Positions 1 through 7,148 of a stretch of 17,063 bases of DNA are shown piece by piece. A program made the translations under genes and the position numbers. This DNA is from Candidatus Thioglobus plumae (GTDB lineage: Bacteria; Pseudomonadota; Gammaproteobacteria; PS1; Pseudothioglobaceae): NCBI GenBank assembly GCA_910595815.1, contig CAJVCM010000061.1:1-17063 (forward strand), in the 5' to 3' direction. The number at the start of each line of letters is the position of its first letter. Positions within the stretch are counted from its first letter, which is position 1. The notes under the pieces were generated by a model that did not search any database, was not told the origin of the DNA, and saw nothing but the letters and a program-made list of their open reading frames with translations.

Positions 1-1
1 T

Positions 2-348
2 TGGTGGAGATGGCGGGGATCGAACCCGCGTCCGAAAACCTTCAAACAAAGAGTCTACATGCTTAGCTTGGTCAATTTGAGTTAGCCGCCTACCACCCGA
101 CCATCAGGGATGTAAGTAGCGATTTCAGAAAGTTTTAACCGAATTATCCTGAAAGAATAATCCTAGCGAGTCTGTGAGCGACCGTCATCTTAAAAGTACA
201 GACAACCTCTAAGGGACGGCTAGCTATGCAGCTAGAGCGTAGTTGTTTTCGTTTGCAACTATCTTTTTAAAGAGCGTTTTAACGAGCTATCTTTATCCTC
301 GGCATGCGTCCTTGAGATCCAACTCCTCGTCGAAGCCATGTCATCCCC
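2..348 (-). ncRNA. ssrA: Transfer-messenger RNA (tmRNA), one-piece
   Basis: tmRNA rescues ribosomes stalled on broken messages: it enters as alanyl-tRNA, then provides a short reading frame encoding a degradation tag. The complete gene is visible. The 5' end reads GGGGATGACATGG and the 3' end reads CATCTCCACCA, with CCA encoded. These pair as a 7-bp acceptor stem whose third pair is G-U, the alanyl-tRNA synthetase identity element. A T-arm (GCGGG, loop TTCGATC, CCCGC) lies just inside the 3' end. The tag frame sits near the middle. At 347 nt it is a little shorter than the E. coli molecule (363 nt). The gene is continuous, not the permuted two-piece form. It lies 22 bases after tyrS and is probably transcribed from its own promoter. 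The ends are assigned by homology and acceptor pairing and could be off by a base. Confidence 0.96.
224..256 (-). other. tmRNA proteolysis-tag reading frame
   Basis: The resume codon GCA begins a ten-codon frame that reads ANENNYALAA and stops at TAG. With the alanine carried by tmRNA itself, the added tag is A-ANENNYALAA. The C-terminal YALAA is the conserved element read by ClpXP and related proteases. The E. coli tag is ANDENYALAA, so this one differs by E for D at position 3 and N for E at position 4. In the E. coli system the N-terminal part of the tag contacts the SspB adaptor. That the altered residues affect adaptor binding here is inference only. Confidence 0.93.
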
Positions 349-358
349 TGGAGCGGGT

Positions 359-364
359 ATTATA
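359..364 (-). promoter_or_regulatory. Likely -10 box of the ssrA promoter
   Basis: On the minus strand a perfect TATAAT lies ten bases before the mature tmRNA 5' end. A transcript starting a few bases upstream of 348 would be trimmed to the mature end, as RNase P does for known tmRNAs. No convincing -35 box is visible: the best candidates 16-17 bases upstream (GGTTAC or GGGTTA) are poor matches. Those candidates lie inside the last codons of tyrS, so tmRNA expression may be independent of, or added to, read-through from tyrS. Confidence 0.55.
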
Positions 365-370
365 ACATTT

Positions 371-1555
371 TTATGCGATTGTAACCCTTGCAAATTTGCG
401 TTTACCAACTTGGTAGACAGCCGTGCCTGATTCAAGCTCAAGATTTCGATCAGTAATTTTCTCACCTTCGATTTTGGCAGCACCTTCTTTAATCATTCTG
501 AATGCATCAGAAGTAGAGTTCACTAAGCCCGCATCTTTCAGTAGATTTGCAATCTTTATTCCTGCGACAAAACTAAATTCAGGCATTTCATCAGGCACTT
601 TGTTCTTGGCAAAACGATTGATAAAGTTTTGTTGTGCTTGTTTTGCGTCATCATTACTATGAAAACGAGTGATGATCTCTTCAGCTAGACGGAACTTAAT
701 GTTTCTTGGGTTTTCACCATTTTCAATTTCGATTTTCCATGAGGCAATGGTTTCTAGTGATTCAAAGCTTAATAGTTCAAGGTAGCGCCACATAAGCTCG
801 TCAGAGATGGACATAATTTTTCCAAACATATCATCTGGCTTGTCATCAATGCCAATGTAATTATCTAACGACTTTGACATTTTTTGCACGCCATCCAAAC
901 CTTCAAGGATTGGCATAGTTAGAATCACTTGCTGTTCCATTTTGGCTTGTTTTTGTAGTTCACGACCCATCAAAAGATTAAATTTTTGATCGGTACCACC
1001 GAGTTCAACATCTGATTCTAAAGCAACAGAGTCATAACCTTGGATGAGTGGGTAGAGAAATTCGTGAATAGAGATGGCCTTGCCAGATTTGTATCGCTTT
1101 GAAAAATCATCACGCTCCAACATTCTGGCAACGGTTTGTTGAGAGGCTAGTTGAATCATCTCAGTAGATGACATTTTATTCATCCACTCAGAATTGTAAA
1201 CAACAGTGGTTTTATCTTTATCCAAGATTTTAAAAACTTGATCTTGATAAGATTTAGCATTTTCAATAACTTGTTCTTGGGTGAGTGGCGGGCGTGTAGC
1301 ACTCTTGCCAGTTGGGTCGCCAATCATGCCGGTGAAATCACCAATTAGGAATAAAATTTCATGACCTAAGTCTTGCAATTGTTTGAGTTTGTTGATTAAT
1401 ACTGTGTGGCCTAAATGTAGGTCAGGTGCTGTTGGATCAAAGCCCGCTTTAATACGCAACGGTTTGTTTCTAGCGAGTTTTTTCTTTAGTTCATCAAGTG
1501 GCAATATCTCATCTGTGCCACGCTGAAAGACAGCTAGCGTTTCGTTTGCATTCAT
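371..1555 (-). CDS. tyrS: Tyrosyl-tRNA synthetase (TyrZ-like subgroup)
   Basis: A cytoplasmic class I aminoacyl-tRNA synthetase that activates tyrosine with ATP and loads it onto tRNA-Tyr. The HIGH-type motif is HLGH at residues 47-50 (in DLHLGHTV), and the second signature is a clean KMSKS at 225-229. The C-terminal part (about residues 330-394) has the look of an S4 RNA-binding domain that grips the tRNA. At 394 residues with KMSKS, it resembles the TyrZ-like subgroup found in Haemophilus and Pseudomonas; E. coli TyrS is longer (424 residues) and has a different KFGKT-type loop. The start ATG lies 5 bases after the proA stop, with a weak GAG-type ribosome site, so it is the last protein gene of the lptE-holA-proA-tyrS group. 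No T-box or attenuator was seen upstream, and there is no room for one. Confidence 0.96.
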   Translation of the reverse strand: MNANETLAVFQRGTDEILPLDELKKKLARNKPLRIKAGFDPTAPDLHLGHTVLINKLKQLQDLGHEILFLIGDFTGMIGDPTGKSATRPPLTQEQVIENAKSYQDQVFKILDKDKTTVVYNSEWMNKMSSTEMIQLASQQTVARMLERDDFSKRYKSGKAISIHEFLYPLIQGYDSVALESDVELGGTDQKFNLLMGRELQKQAKMEQQVILTMPILEGLDGVQKMSKSLDNYIGIDDKPDDMFGKIMSISDELMWRYLELLSFESLETIASWKIEIENGENPRNIKFRLAEEIITRFHSNDDAKQAQQNFINRFAKNKVPDEMPEFSFVAGIKIANLLKDAGLVNSTSDAFRMIKEGAAKIEGEKITDRNLELESGTAVYQVGKRKFARVTIA

Positions 1556-1560
1556 TGTTT

Positions 1561-2820
1561 TTATGCTCTAGTGTGACCGTCACCAAGGACGATAAATTTT
1601 TGTGAGGTTAGACCTTCTAAGCCAACTGGACCGCGCACATGGAATTTGTCGGTGCTGATGCCAATCTCTGCACCTAGGCCGTATTCAAAACCATCGGCAA
1701 AACCAGTAGAGGCGTTGATCATCACTGATGATGAATCTACTTCAGTGATAAATCGACGACCAGATGTGTAGTTTTCAGTAACGATAGACTCAGTATGGCC
1801 AGAACCATGTTGGTCAATGTGCTCGATAGCTTCGCTCATTGAATTAACAATACGAATAGATAGAATCGCATCCAAATATTCAGTATCCCAGTCTTCATTC
1901 GTTGCAGCAATCACTTGCTCTGAGAGTTGTTGCGTTTGATCACAACCTCTTAACTCTACGCCTTTGGCAATGTATTCTGCAATAAGTTCAGGTAATATTC
2001 TGCCAACCGCTGATGAATGCACCAGTAGAGTCTCCATAGCGTTGCACACACCATAACGGCGTGTTTTGGCATTAAAGGCAATGCGAATGGCTTTTTTGGT
2101 GTCGGCATCTTTGTCAATGTAGGTATGACAAACGCCATGCAAATGTTTAATCACTGGCACTTTTGCACTTTCACTAATAGCTTCAACCAAGCCTTTGCCA
2201 CCACGTGGAATAATGGCATCAACATAGTCGCTGGCTTTAACGAGCTCAGTGACTGCTTCGCGATCTGTGGTGTCAATTAGTTGCACACAGTATTCATCTA
2301 AGCCAGCATCAATTAGGCCATCTTTGACACAAGCGTAAAGTGCCAAATTAGAATGAATGGCTTCTGAACCACCACGTAAAATTGCACCGTTGCCTGATTT
2401 TAGGCAAAGCGCTGCTGCATCAATGGTAACGTTTGGGCGAGATTCGTAAATGATACCCATCACCCCTAAAGGTACGCGCATCTTGCCGACTTGAATACCG
2501 CTTGGGCGGAATTTTAGATCGGTGATTTCACCAATTGGATCTGGCAATGAGACGATTTGATTTAGGCTTTCGATAACGCCATCTAGACGGGCATCATCTA
2601 ACATGAGTCGATCTAAGAGCGCTTCATCTAATTCGTTATCCCTGCCATGTGATAAGTCTTGTGCATTGGCAGCTAAAATAGCGACCCTGTTATTGTCAAT
2701 TTGATTGGCAATATTAATCAGTGCATTGTTTTTAGTTTGAGTGGTAGCACCACGTAGGGTTTTTGCAGCTGTTCTTGCATTTTTGCCTAGTGTAGTAATT
2801 AAATCAGTTATTGAGCCCAT
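1561..2820 (-). CDS. proA: Gamma-glutamyl phosphate reductase
   Basis: Catalyses the NADPH-dependent reduction of gamma-glutamyl phosphate to glutamate semialdehyde, the second step of proline synthesis in the cytoplasm. The protein belongs to the aldehyde dehydrogenase fold. Its catalytic cysteine is Cys259, in the context RYGVCNAMETLLVH. Other family signatures are GVMGIIYESRPNV (about 119-131), IPRGGKGL and, near the C-terminus, EIGISTDKFHVRGPVGLEGL. The length of 419 residues is normal for ProA. The start ATG at 2820 overlaps the end of holA by 13 bases and follows a GGA ribosome site. Its ProB partner is not in this window. Why a proline gene sits between a DNA polymerase subunit and tyrS is not obvious; the overlap suggests simple co-transcription. 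Confidence 0.96.
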   Translation of the reverse strand: MGSITDLITTLGKNARTAAKTLRGATTQTKNNALINIANQIDNNRVAILAANAQDLSHGRDNELDEALLDRLMLDDARLDGVIESLNQIVSLPDPIGEITDLKFRPSGIQVGKMRVPLGVMGIIYESRPNVTIDAAALCLKSGNGAILRGGSEAIHSNLALYACVKDGLIDAGLDEYCVQLIDTTDREAVTELVKASDYVDAIIPRGGKGLVEAISESAKVPVIKHLHGVCHTYIDKDADTKKAIRIAFNAKTRRYGVCNAMETLLVHSSAVGRILPELIAEYIAKGVELRGCDQTQQLSEQVIAATNEDWDTEYLDAILSIRIVNSMSEAIEHIDQHGSGHTESIVTENYTSGRRFITEVDSSSVMINASTGFADGFEYGLGAEIGISTDKFHVRGPVGLEGLTSQKFIVLGDGHTRA

Positions 2821-3827
2821 GGTGTTTTTCCAGCTAAATTTAGTAGTAGTGTGCGTAATTCATCAATTACATTGAGATTATCCATGCCTTTGATTGAGCG
2901 GTCAATACGTCCAAGCGATAATAATAGTTTTTGTAGGCGTTGATAAGAATGACGTTTAAGAATGCTAGCGACTATTGGTTTTCTTTTATTCCATACACGA
3001 TGGCTTTGTAAAACCGAATCTACTTGTTTTACTTGCTGTAGTTCGATCGACATATTGATAATGGTATTGATCTCTCGATATAAAGAATTACTTAGTTGGA
3101 TTGGCATTGCTGTGTCATCGAGTAATGTTTCGTAAATCTTAAGCACTTGGTTGCCATCACCTATGAGTGCCGCGTCAATCAAGCCGTAAATAGTGTATTT
3201 GGATTGTTGATTGATTTGATCTAAATATTCCTTAGTATCGATTTTTCCATTAGGGTAAGCCATTTGTAATTTTTGGATTTCTTGCATGGAGGCTAATAAA
3301 TTACCTTCGGTACAAAAGGCAATGCCTTGTGCTATTTCCCTATTGGATTCTAGACCTAGAGTTGTCATATGGTTGGCAATCCAGCCTACCAAGTGGTCAC
3401 TTTGCACTTCCCAGTGTTGAACGACACCACCAAATTGTTCGAGTGTTTTAAACCACTTGCTTTTCTGTTGGGCCATGTCAAGCTTACCAGTAGAAATAAT
3501 AAGCAAAATATCATTCGGCATCGATGCGGCAATATCACTCAATGCTTTCGATCCTTTGACACCGATTTTCCCAGTTTTTAGTCGACACTCGATGATGCGT
3601 TTTGGTGAGAATAAGGAAATGGCTGACATCTCAGCAACAATTTGATTCCAATCAAAATTACCATCGACTTCAAAGCTGACTTTGTCATCAAAACCTTGAA
3701 TTTTAGCGGCCTTCCTGATTTGTGTTAAGCTTTGTTCGACCAGTAAAAGTTCTGGGCCGAAGACAAAGTAAAGAGAATTAAGTTGGTTGGTTAATGTGTT
3801 GTTGAGTTGTTCTGGCTTAATTTTCAT
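2808..3827 (-). CDS. holA: DNA polymerase III subunit delta
   Basis: Encodes delta, the clamp-loader subunit that opens the beta sliding-clamp ring during replication. At 339 residues it matches the family length (343 in E. coli). The N-terminus (KPEQLNNTL, LYFVFGPELLLVEQSL) matches the start of delta, where the usual GDExxL segment appears as GPELLL. Delta has an AAA+-like fold but no working ATP site, and no Walker A motif is seen here. The C-terminal collar region ends with the typical LLLNLAGK stretch. Sequence conservation of delta is low, so the call also leans on its position directly after lptE, which is the standard gammaproteobacterial arrangement. It overlaps lptE by 11 bases and proA by 13. 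Confidence 0.93.
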   Translation of the reverse strand: MKIKPEQLNNTLTNQLNSLYFVFGPELLLVEQSLTQIRKAAKIQGFDDKVSFEVDGNFDWNQIVAEMSAISLFSPKRIIECRLKTGKIGVKGSKALSDIAASMPNDILLIISTGKLDMAQQKSKWFKTLEQFGGVVQHWEVQSDHLVGWIANHMTTLGLESNREIAQGIAFCTEGNLLASMQEIQKLQMAYPNGKIDTKEYLDQINQQSKYTIYGLIDAALIGDGNQVLKIYETLLDDTAMPIQLSNSLYREINTIINMSIELQQVKQVDSVLQSHRVWNKRKPIVASILKRHSYQRLQKLLLSLGRIDRSIKGMDNLNVIDELRTLLLNLAGKTPWAQ

Positions 3828-4269
3828 TTAAGCGATTTAATCTTCTCAACAATTTTTTGATAATGGTGTTGCGGAGCTGTTTATAGCTTTCAGCAATTTG
3901 TAGTCGATCCGCTTGCACAGAAGACATTTTGTTTAGGTGTGTATTAGCCATTAGGTCTTGTGACAATAACAATTTATTTTTGCTATTGAATACTTTGATA
4001 GGTACATTTAGGCTTAATGTATAACTGTCAGCTTCGCCGTTAGATTTGTATGAAGCTGTTTGTTTTTTTGATATTTCACTACCAATTTGAATAATTAAAG
4101 ATTGAGTCATCTCTTGATTAAAGCGTTTTTTAAGTTCAACAGCAAAAGTGTTGTTATCAGCGGATGTAATTACGGCATTAAGTGGTGTATTTTTGGTTGG
4201 TGTATGGAAGCCACAAGCGCTTAATAAGCTAGTAACAATAACAATAGACAAGATGTTGATTTTTGACAT
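3817..4269 (-). CDS. lptE: LPS-assembly lipoprotein LptE
   Basis: LptE is an outer-membrane lipoprotein that plugs the LptD barrel and helps deliver lipopolysaccharide to the cell surface. The chosen start gives a 150-residue protein beginning MSKINILSIVIVTSLLSACGFH. This is a signal peptide followed by the lipobox LSAC, with Cys19 as the lipidated residue and the CGFH that typifies this family. The remainder is poorly conserved, as usual for LptE. The frame stays open 28 codons further upstream to 4353, but that extension would put a hydrophilic stretch before the signal peptide and would cover the likely promoter, so the start at 4269 is preferred. No clear Shine-Dalgarno sequence precedes it. 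It is the first gene of the minus-strand operon; leuS, its common upstream neighbour, is absent. Confidence 0.88.
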   Translation of the reverse strand: MSKINILSIVIVTSLLSACGFHTPTKNTPLNAVITSADNNTFAVELKKRFNQEMTQSLIIQIGSEISKKQTASYKSNGEADSYTLSLNVPIKVFNSKNKLLLSQDLMANTHLNKMSSVQADRLQIAESYKQLRNTIIKKLLRRLNRLNEN

Positions 4270-4299
4270 AATTTTGAATGAATCTTTATTAAGTTGAGA

Positions 4300-4308
4300 A
4301 TTATGACA
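4300..4308 (-). promoter_or_regulatory. Probable extended -10 promoter for lptE-holA-proA-tyrS
   Basis: Read on the minus strand the element is TGTCATAAT: a TG dinucleotide one base before CATAAT, an extended -10 pattern that can work without a good -35 box. No strong -35 hexamer is seen at normal spacing. Transcription would begin near 4292, leaving a leader of about 23 bases before the lptE start at 4269. Inferred from pattern and position only. Confidence 0.42.
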
Positions 4309-4334
4309 GAATTTGAATTTATTTGTTGTTAAAC

Positions 4335-4362
4335 CTTGAAAAATCGCCATCAATCCCTATAT
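4335..4362 (+). promoter_or_regulatory. Sigma-32-like heat-shock promoter for ftsH
   Basis: The stretch has CTTGAAA at 4335-4341, a 13-base spacer, then CCCTATAT at 4355-4362. The heat-shock sigma-32 consensus is CTTGAAA, 11-16 bases, CCCCATNT, so the -35 part is perfect and the -10 part differs at one position. Transcription would start near 4369, about 44 bases before the ftsH ATG. In E. coli ftsH is a heat-shock gene and its product degrades sigma-32. The same bases also offer TTGAAA, 16 bases, TATATA, an acceptable housekeeping promoter, so the site could be read by both sigma factors. Confidence 0.6.
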
Positions 4363-4377
4363 AAGAACGCAATAGGG
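4355..4377. repeat. Inverted repeat over the ftsH promoter -10 region
   Basis: CCCTAT at 4355-4360 is the exact reverse complement of ATAGGG at 4372-4377, separated by 11 bases. The left arm forms most of the -10 element of the proposed ftsH promoter, and the right arm lies just after the expected start point. One turn-and-a-half spacing of the arms fits either a protein operator or chance. It is too short and AT-rich to act as a terminator, and only half would be in a transcript from that promoter. Confidence 0.35.
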
Positions 4378-4412
4378 TATATTTATCTTCTTCTTTTTAT
4401 TGACTTTTTATT

Positions 4413-6326
4413 ATGTTTAAAAATTTATTACTTTGGTTGGTTTTGGGTAGTGTCCTGACCTCAATTTTTAGCCAATTTCAGGGTGGCGAGCAAAAGAATG
4501 AGATCACTTATTCTCAGTTTATTCAAAGTGTAAAACAGGGCGACGTTTCTAGCGTAACCCTTGCAGGAAGCAGCATTAAAGGCGTTGGTGCAGGTGGCGA
4601 ACAGTTTTCAACTTACAGTCCTGGTGATTTAGGCCTAATGGGTGATTTGCTGGATAATGGTGTTTCAGTTGAAGCTAAACCACCAGAAAAAGATGGATTT
4701 TTTAAGCAGTTAATTATTTCTTTAGCGCCGATTTTATTATTGATTGGTGTGATTCTCTACACCATGAAAGGCGCTGGCGGTGCAATGGGTGGTAAAAACC
4801 CAATGAGTTTCGGCAAATCTAAAGCCAGACTTATTCCTAAAGATGAGTCTGATACAACCTTCGATGATGTTGCAGGTGTTGATGAAGCTAAGGAAGATGT
4901 AGCAGAATTGGTAGATTTCTTGTCTAATCCTGGCAAATTTACCAAAGTGGGCGGCAAGATTCCTAAGGGTGTTTTATTGGTAGGTCCTCCAGGTACAGGT
5001 AAAACCCTATTGGCTAAAGCCATTGCGGGTGAAGCAGATGTGCCATTCTTCTTTATTTCTGGCTCTGATTTTGTTGAAATGTTTGTGGGTGTAGGCGCAT
5101 CACGTGTACGCGACATGTTTGAACAAGCTAAGAAAAACGCGCCTTGTATTATTTTTATTGATGAAATCGATGCTGTGGGTCGTCAACGTGGCGCTGGTAT
5201 GGGTGGTGGACACGATGAACGCGAGCAAACACTCAACCAAATGTTGGTTGAAATGGATGGCTTTGAAGGCAATGAAGGTATTATTGTGATTGCTGCGACT
5301 AATCGACCAGATGTATTAGATCCTGCCCTATTGAGACCAGGCCGTTTTGATCGTCAAGTTATGGTTGGTTTGCCAGATATTAATGGCCGTGATGCGATTT
5401 TAAAGATTCATATGCGTAAATTACCCATTGCCAAAAATGTTCGGTCAATTAGTATCGCTAAAGGTACCCCGGGTTTTTCAGGTGCTGACTTAGCCAATCT
5501 ATGTAATGAGGCCGCTCTGTTAGCTGCTGGAAAAAATATAGAGTTGGTAGGTATGCAGGAATTTGAAAGAGCCAAAGATAAAATTATGATGGGCGCTGAA
5601 CGTAAGTCTATGGCTATGGACGAATCGGAAAAAGAAATGACTGCTTATCATGAAGCAGGCCATGCAATAGTTGGACGACTTGTACCTGAACACGATCCCG
5701 TCTATAAAGTCAGTATTATTCCTAGAGGTAGAGCGTTAGGTGTAACTATGTTCTTGCCAGAAAAAGACAGCTATAGCATTTCTAGACGTAAGTTAAATTC
5801 TCAAATCTCATCGTTATTTGGTGGGCGTATTGCGGAAGAACTTATGTATGGCGCAGATGCTGTTACCACAGGTGCGAGTAACGATATTGAGCGTGCAACA
5901 GAAATTGCCCATAAAATGGTTAAGCATTGGGGAATGTCAGATACACTAGGCCCATTAGCTTATGGTGAAGATGATGGTGAAGTATTTTTAGGTCGCCAGG
6001 TAACGAAGCACAAACATATTTCGGAAGATACATTTAAAGTGATTGATTCTGAAATTCGAAATATTATTGACGTCAATTACAAAGTAGCACAAAAAATCTT
6101 AGAAGAAAATAAAGATATTTTGATTGAAATGACCAAAGCTTTAATGGAATTTGAAACCATTGATAAAGAGCAAATCGATGATTTAATGGACCGCAAGCCT
6201 ATTCGAGAAGCGGCAGTGATTGTTGATTCTGATGTGGTTTCTACTGAGTTGGGTTCTGGCACTGAGGCTGATGAAAGTAACGATTCAGATGATAAGCCAG
6301 TAGACGGCAATCCACAAGTAGCTTAA
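4413..6326 (+). CDS. ftsH: ATP-dependent zinc metalloprotease FtsH
   Basis: A membrane-anchored AAA+ protease forming hexamers that extract and degrade damaged membrane proteins and short-lived regulators; in E. coli these include sigma-32 and LpxC. Two membrane segments bracket a small periplasmic domain: one at about residues 3-20 and one at about 98-117. The AAA module has Walker A GPPGTGKT at 191-198, Walker B IIFIDEID and the second region of homology around NRPDVLDPALLRPGRFDRQ. The zinc site is HEAGH at 413-417, with the third ligand expected in the later TTGASNDIERAT region. The length of 637 residues is normal (644 in E. coli). The tail is strongly acidic (Asp/Glu/Ser-rich). The start matches the family N-terminus (MFKNLLLWL), although no Shine-Dalgarno site is visible. 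A heat-shock-like promoter precedes it. Confidence 0.98.
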   Translation: MFKNLLLWLVLGSVLTSIFSQFQGGEQKNEITYSQFIQSVKQGDVSSVTLAGSSIKGVGAGGEQFSTYSPGDLGLMGDLLDNGVSVEAKPPEKDGFFKQLIISLAPILLLIGVILYTMKGAGGAMGGKNPMSFGKSKARLIPKDESDTTFDDVAGVDEAKEDVAELVDFLSNPGKFTKVGGKIPKGVLLVGPPGTGKTLLAKAIAGEADVPFFFISGSDFVEMFVGVGASRVRDMFEQAKKNAPCIIFIDEIDAVGRQRGAGMGGGHDEREQTLNQMLVEMDGFEGNEGIIVIAATNRPDVLDPALLRPGRFDRQVMVGLPDINGRDAILKIHMRKLPIAKNVRSISIAKGTPGFSGADLANLCNEAALLAAGKNIELVGMQEFERAKDKIMMGAERKSMAMDESEKEMTAYHEAGHAIVGRLVPEHDPVYKVSIIPRGRALGVTMFLPEKDSYSISRRKLNSQISSLFGGRIAEELMYGADAVTTGASNDIERATEIAHKMVKHWGMSDTLGPLAYGEDDGEVFLGRQVTKHKHISEDTFKVIDSEIRNIIDVNYKVAQKILEENKDILIEMTKALMEFETIDKEQIDDLMDRKPIREAAVIVDSDVVSTELGSGTEADESNDSDDKPVDGNPQVA

Positions 6327-6344
6327 TACCAAGCTGTAGTCAAT

Positions 6345-7148
6345 ATGACTATACAAACATCAAAACCTTTAATCATGGGTGTGTTAAACATCACCCCTGA
6401 TTCGTTTTCAGATGGTGGTCAGCACTTTGATACTAATAAAGCTATCGAAAGCGCTAAACGTATGATTATCCAAGGTGCAGATGTTATTGATGTTGGCGGC
6501 GAATCCACTCGTCCAGGCGCACAATCGATTTCAATAGTTGACGAAATCAGGCGCGTGATCCCTGTAATTGAAGCGTTACATCGTTCAACTGATATCCCTA
6601 TTTCAATAGACACCTCAAAACCAGAAGTGATGAAATTAGCCGTTGAAGCTGGTGCCAATATGATTAATGACGTGTGTGCTTTGAGTGCTGATGGCGCACT
6701 AGAAGCTGCAGCCATGCTGAATGTCGATGTGTGTTTGATGCACATGCAAGGCAGCCCTAGAGTCATGCAAAAGGATCCGGCTTATAATGATGTAGTCGAT
6801 GATATTAAAGATTTTTTTAGTCAACGAATTGAAGCGTGCATTGAGGCTGGCATTGCCGAGGATAAAATTATTTTAGACCCTGGTTTTGGATTTGGTAAGA
6901 CGCTAGAGCATAATATAGAAATTTTAAAACGTTTCAATGAGTTTAAAATCTTTGGATTGCCACTATTGGCAGGCCTGTCTCGAAAGTCAATGATAGGCAC
7001 ACTTTTGGATGATAGAAATGTTGATGGAAGGGTTGTTGGTAGTGTAACAGGGGCTATAATAGCAGTGCAAAATGGTGCAGATATTGTGCGTGTGCATGAT
7101 GTACTAGAAACCAAAGATGCGTTGACGATTTTAGGGGGTGTGAGTTGA
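6345..7148 (+). CDS. folP: Dihydropteroate synthase
   Basis: Condenses 4-aminobenzoate with hydroxymethyl-dihydropterin pyrophosphate to make dihydropteroate in folate synthesis; it is the target of sulfonamide drugs. This TIM-barrel enzyme shows all family loops: GVLNITPDSFSDGG near the N-terminus, DVGGESTRPGA, the substrate-binding IDTSKPEV, LMHMQGSPRVMQ, DPGFGFGKT, GLSRKSMIG and the final RVHDV. The length of 267 residues is typical. It starts 18 bases after ftsH, the widest spacer in the plus-strand run, and overlaps glmM by 4 bases. The ftsH-folP-glmM order is the classical gammaproteobacterial one. The ribosome site is weak. Confidence 0.97.
   Translation: MTIQTSKPLIMGVLNITPDSFSDGGQHFDTNKAIESAKRMIIQGADVIDVGGESTRPGAQSISIVDEIRRVIPVIEALHRSTDIPISIDTSKPEVMKLAVEAGANMINDVCALSADGALEAAAMLNVDVCLMHMQGSPRVMQKDPAYNDVVDDIKDFFSQRIEACIEAGIAEDKIILDPGFGFGKTLEHNIEILKRFNEFKIFGLPLLAGLSRKSMIGTLLDDRNVDGRVVGSVTGAIIAVQNGADIVRVHDVLETKDALTILGGVS

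Noticed and set aside
259..483. Open frame of 74 codons on the minus strand across the tmRNA and the tyrS end
   Set aside because: It overlaps a functional RNA and a conserved coding end, has no ribosome site and shows no recognisable protein features.
4270..4353. Upstream extension of the lptE frame by 28 codons
   Set aside because: It would put a hydrophilic stretch ahead of a textbook lipoprotein signal peptide and cover the likely lptE promoter; the start at 4269 explains the data better.
4757..5116. Antisense open frame of 119 codons inside ftsH
   Set aside because: It mirrors the highly conserved AAA region of ftsH; the composition is a by-product of codon use on the other strand.
6419..7114. 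Two antisense open frames inside folP
   Set aside because: Both lie wholly within a well-conserved gene and have no start signals or family features.
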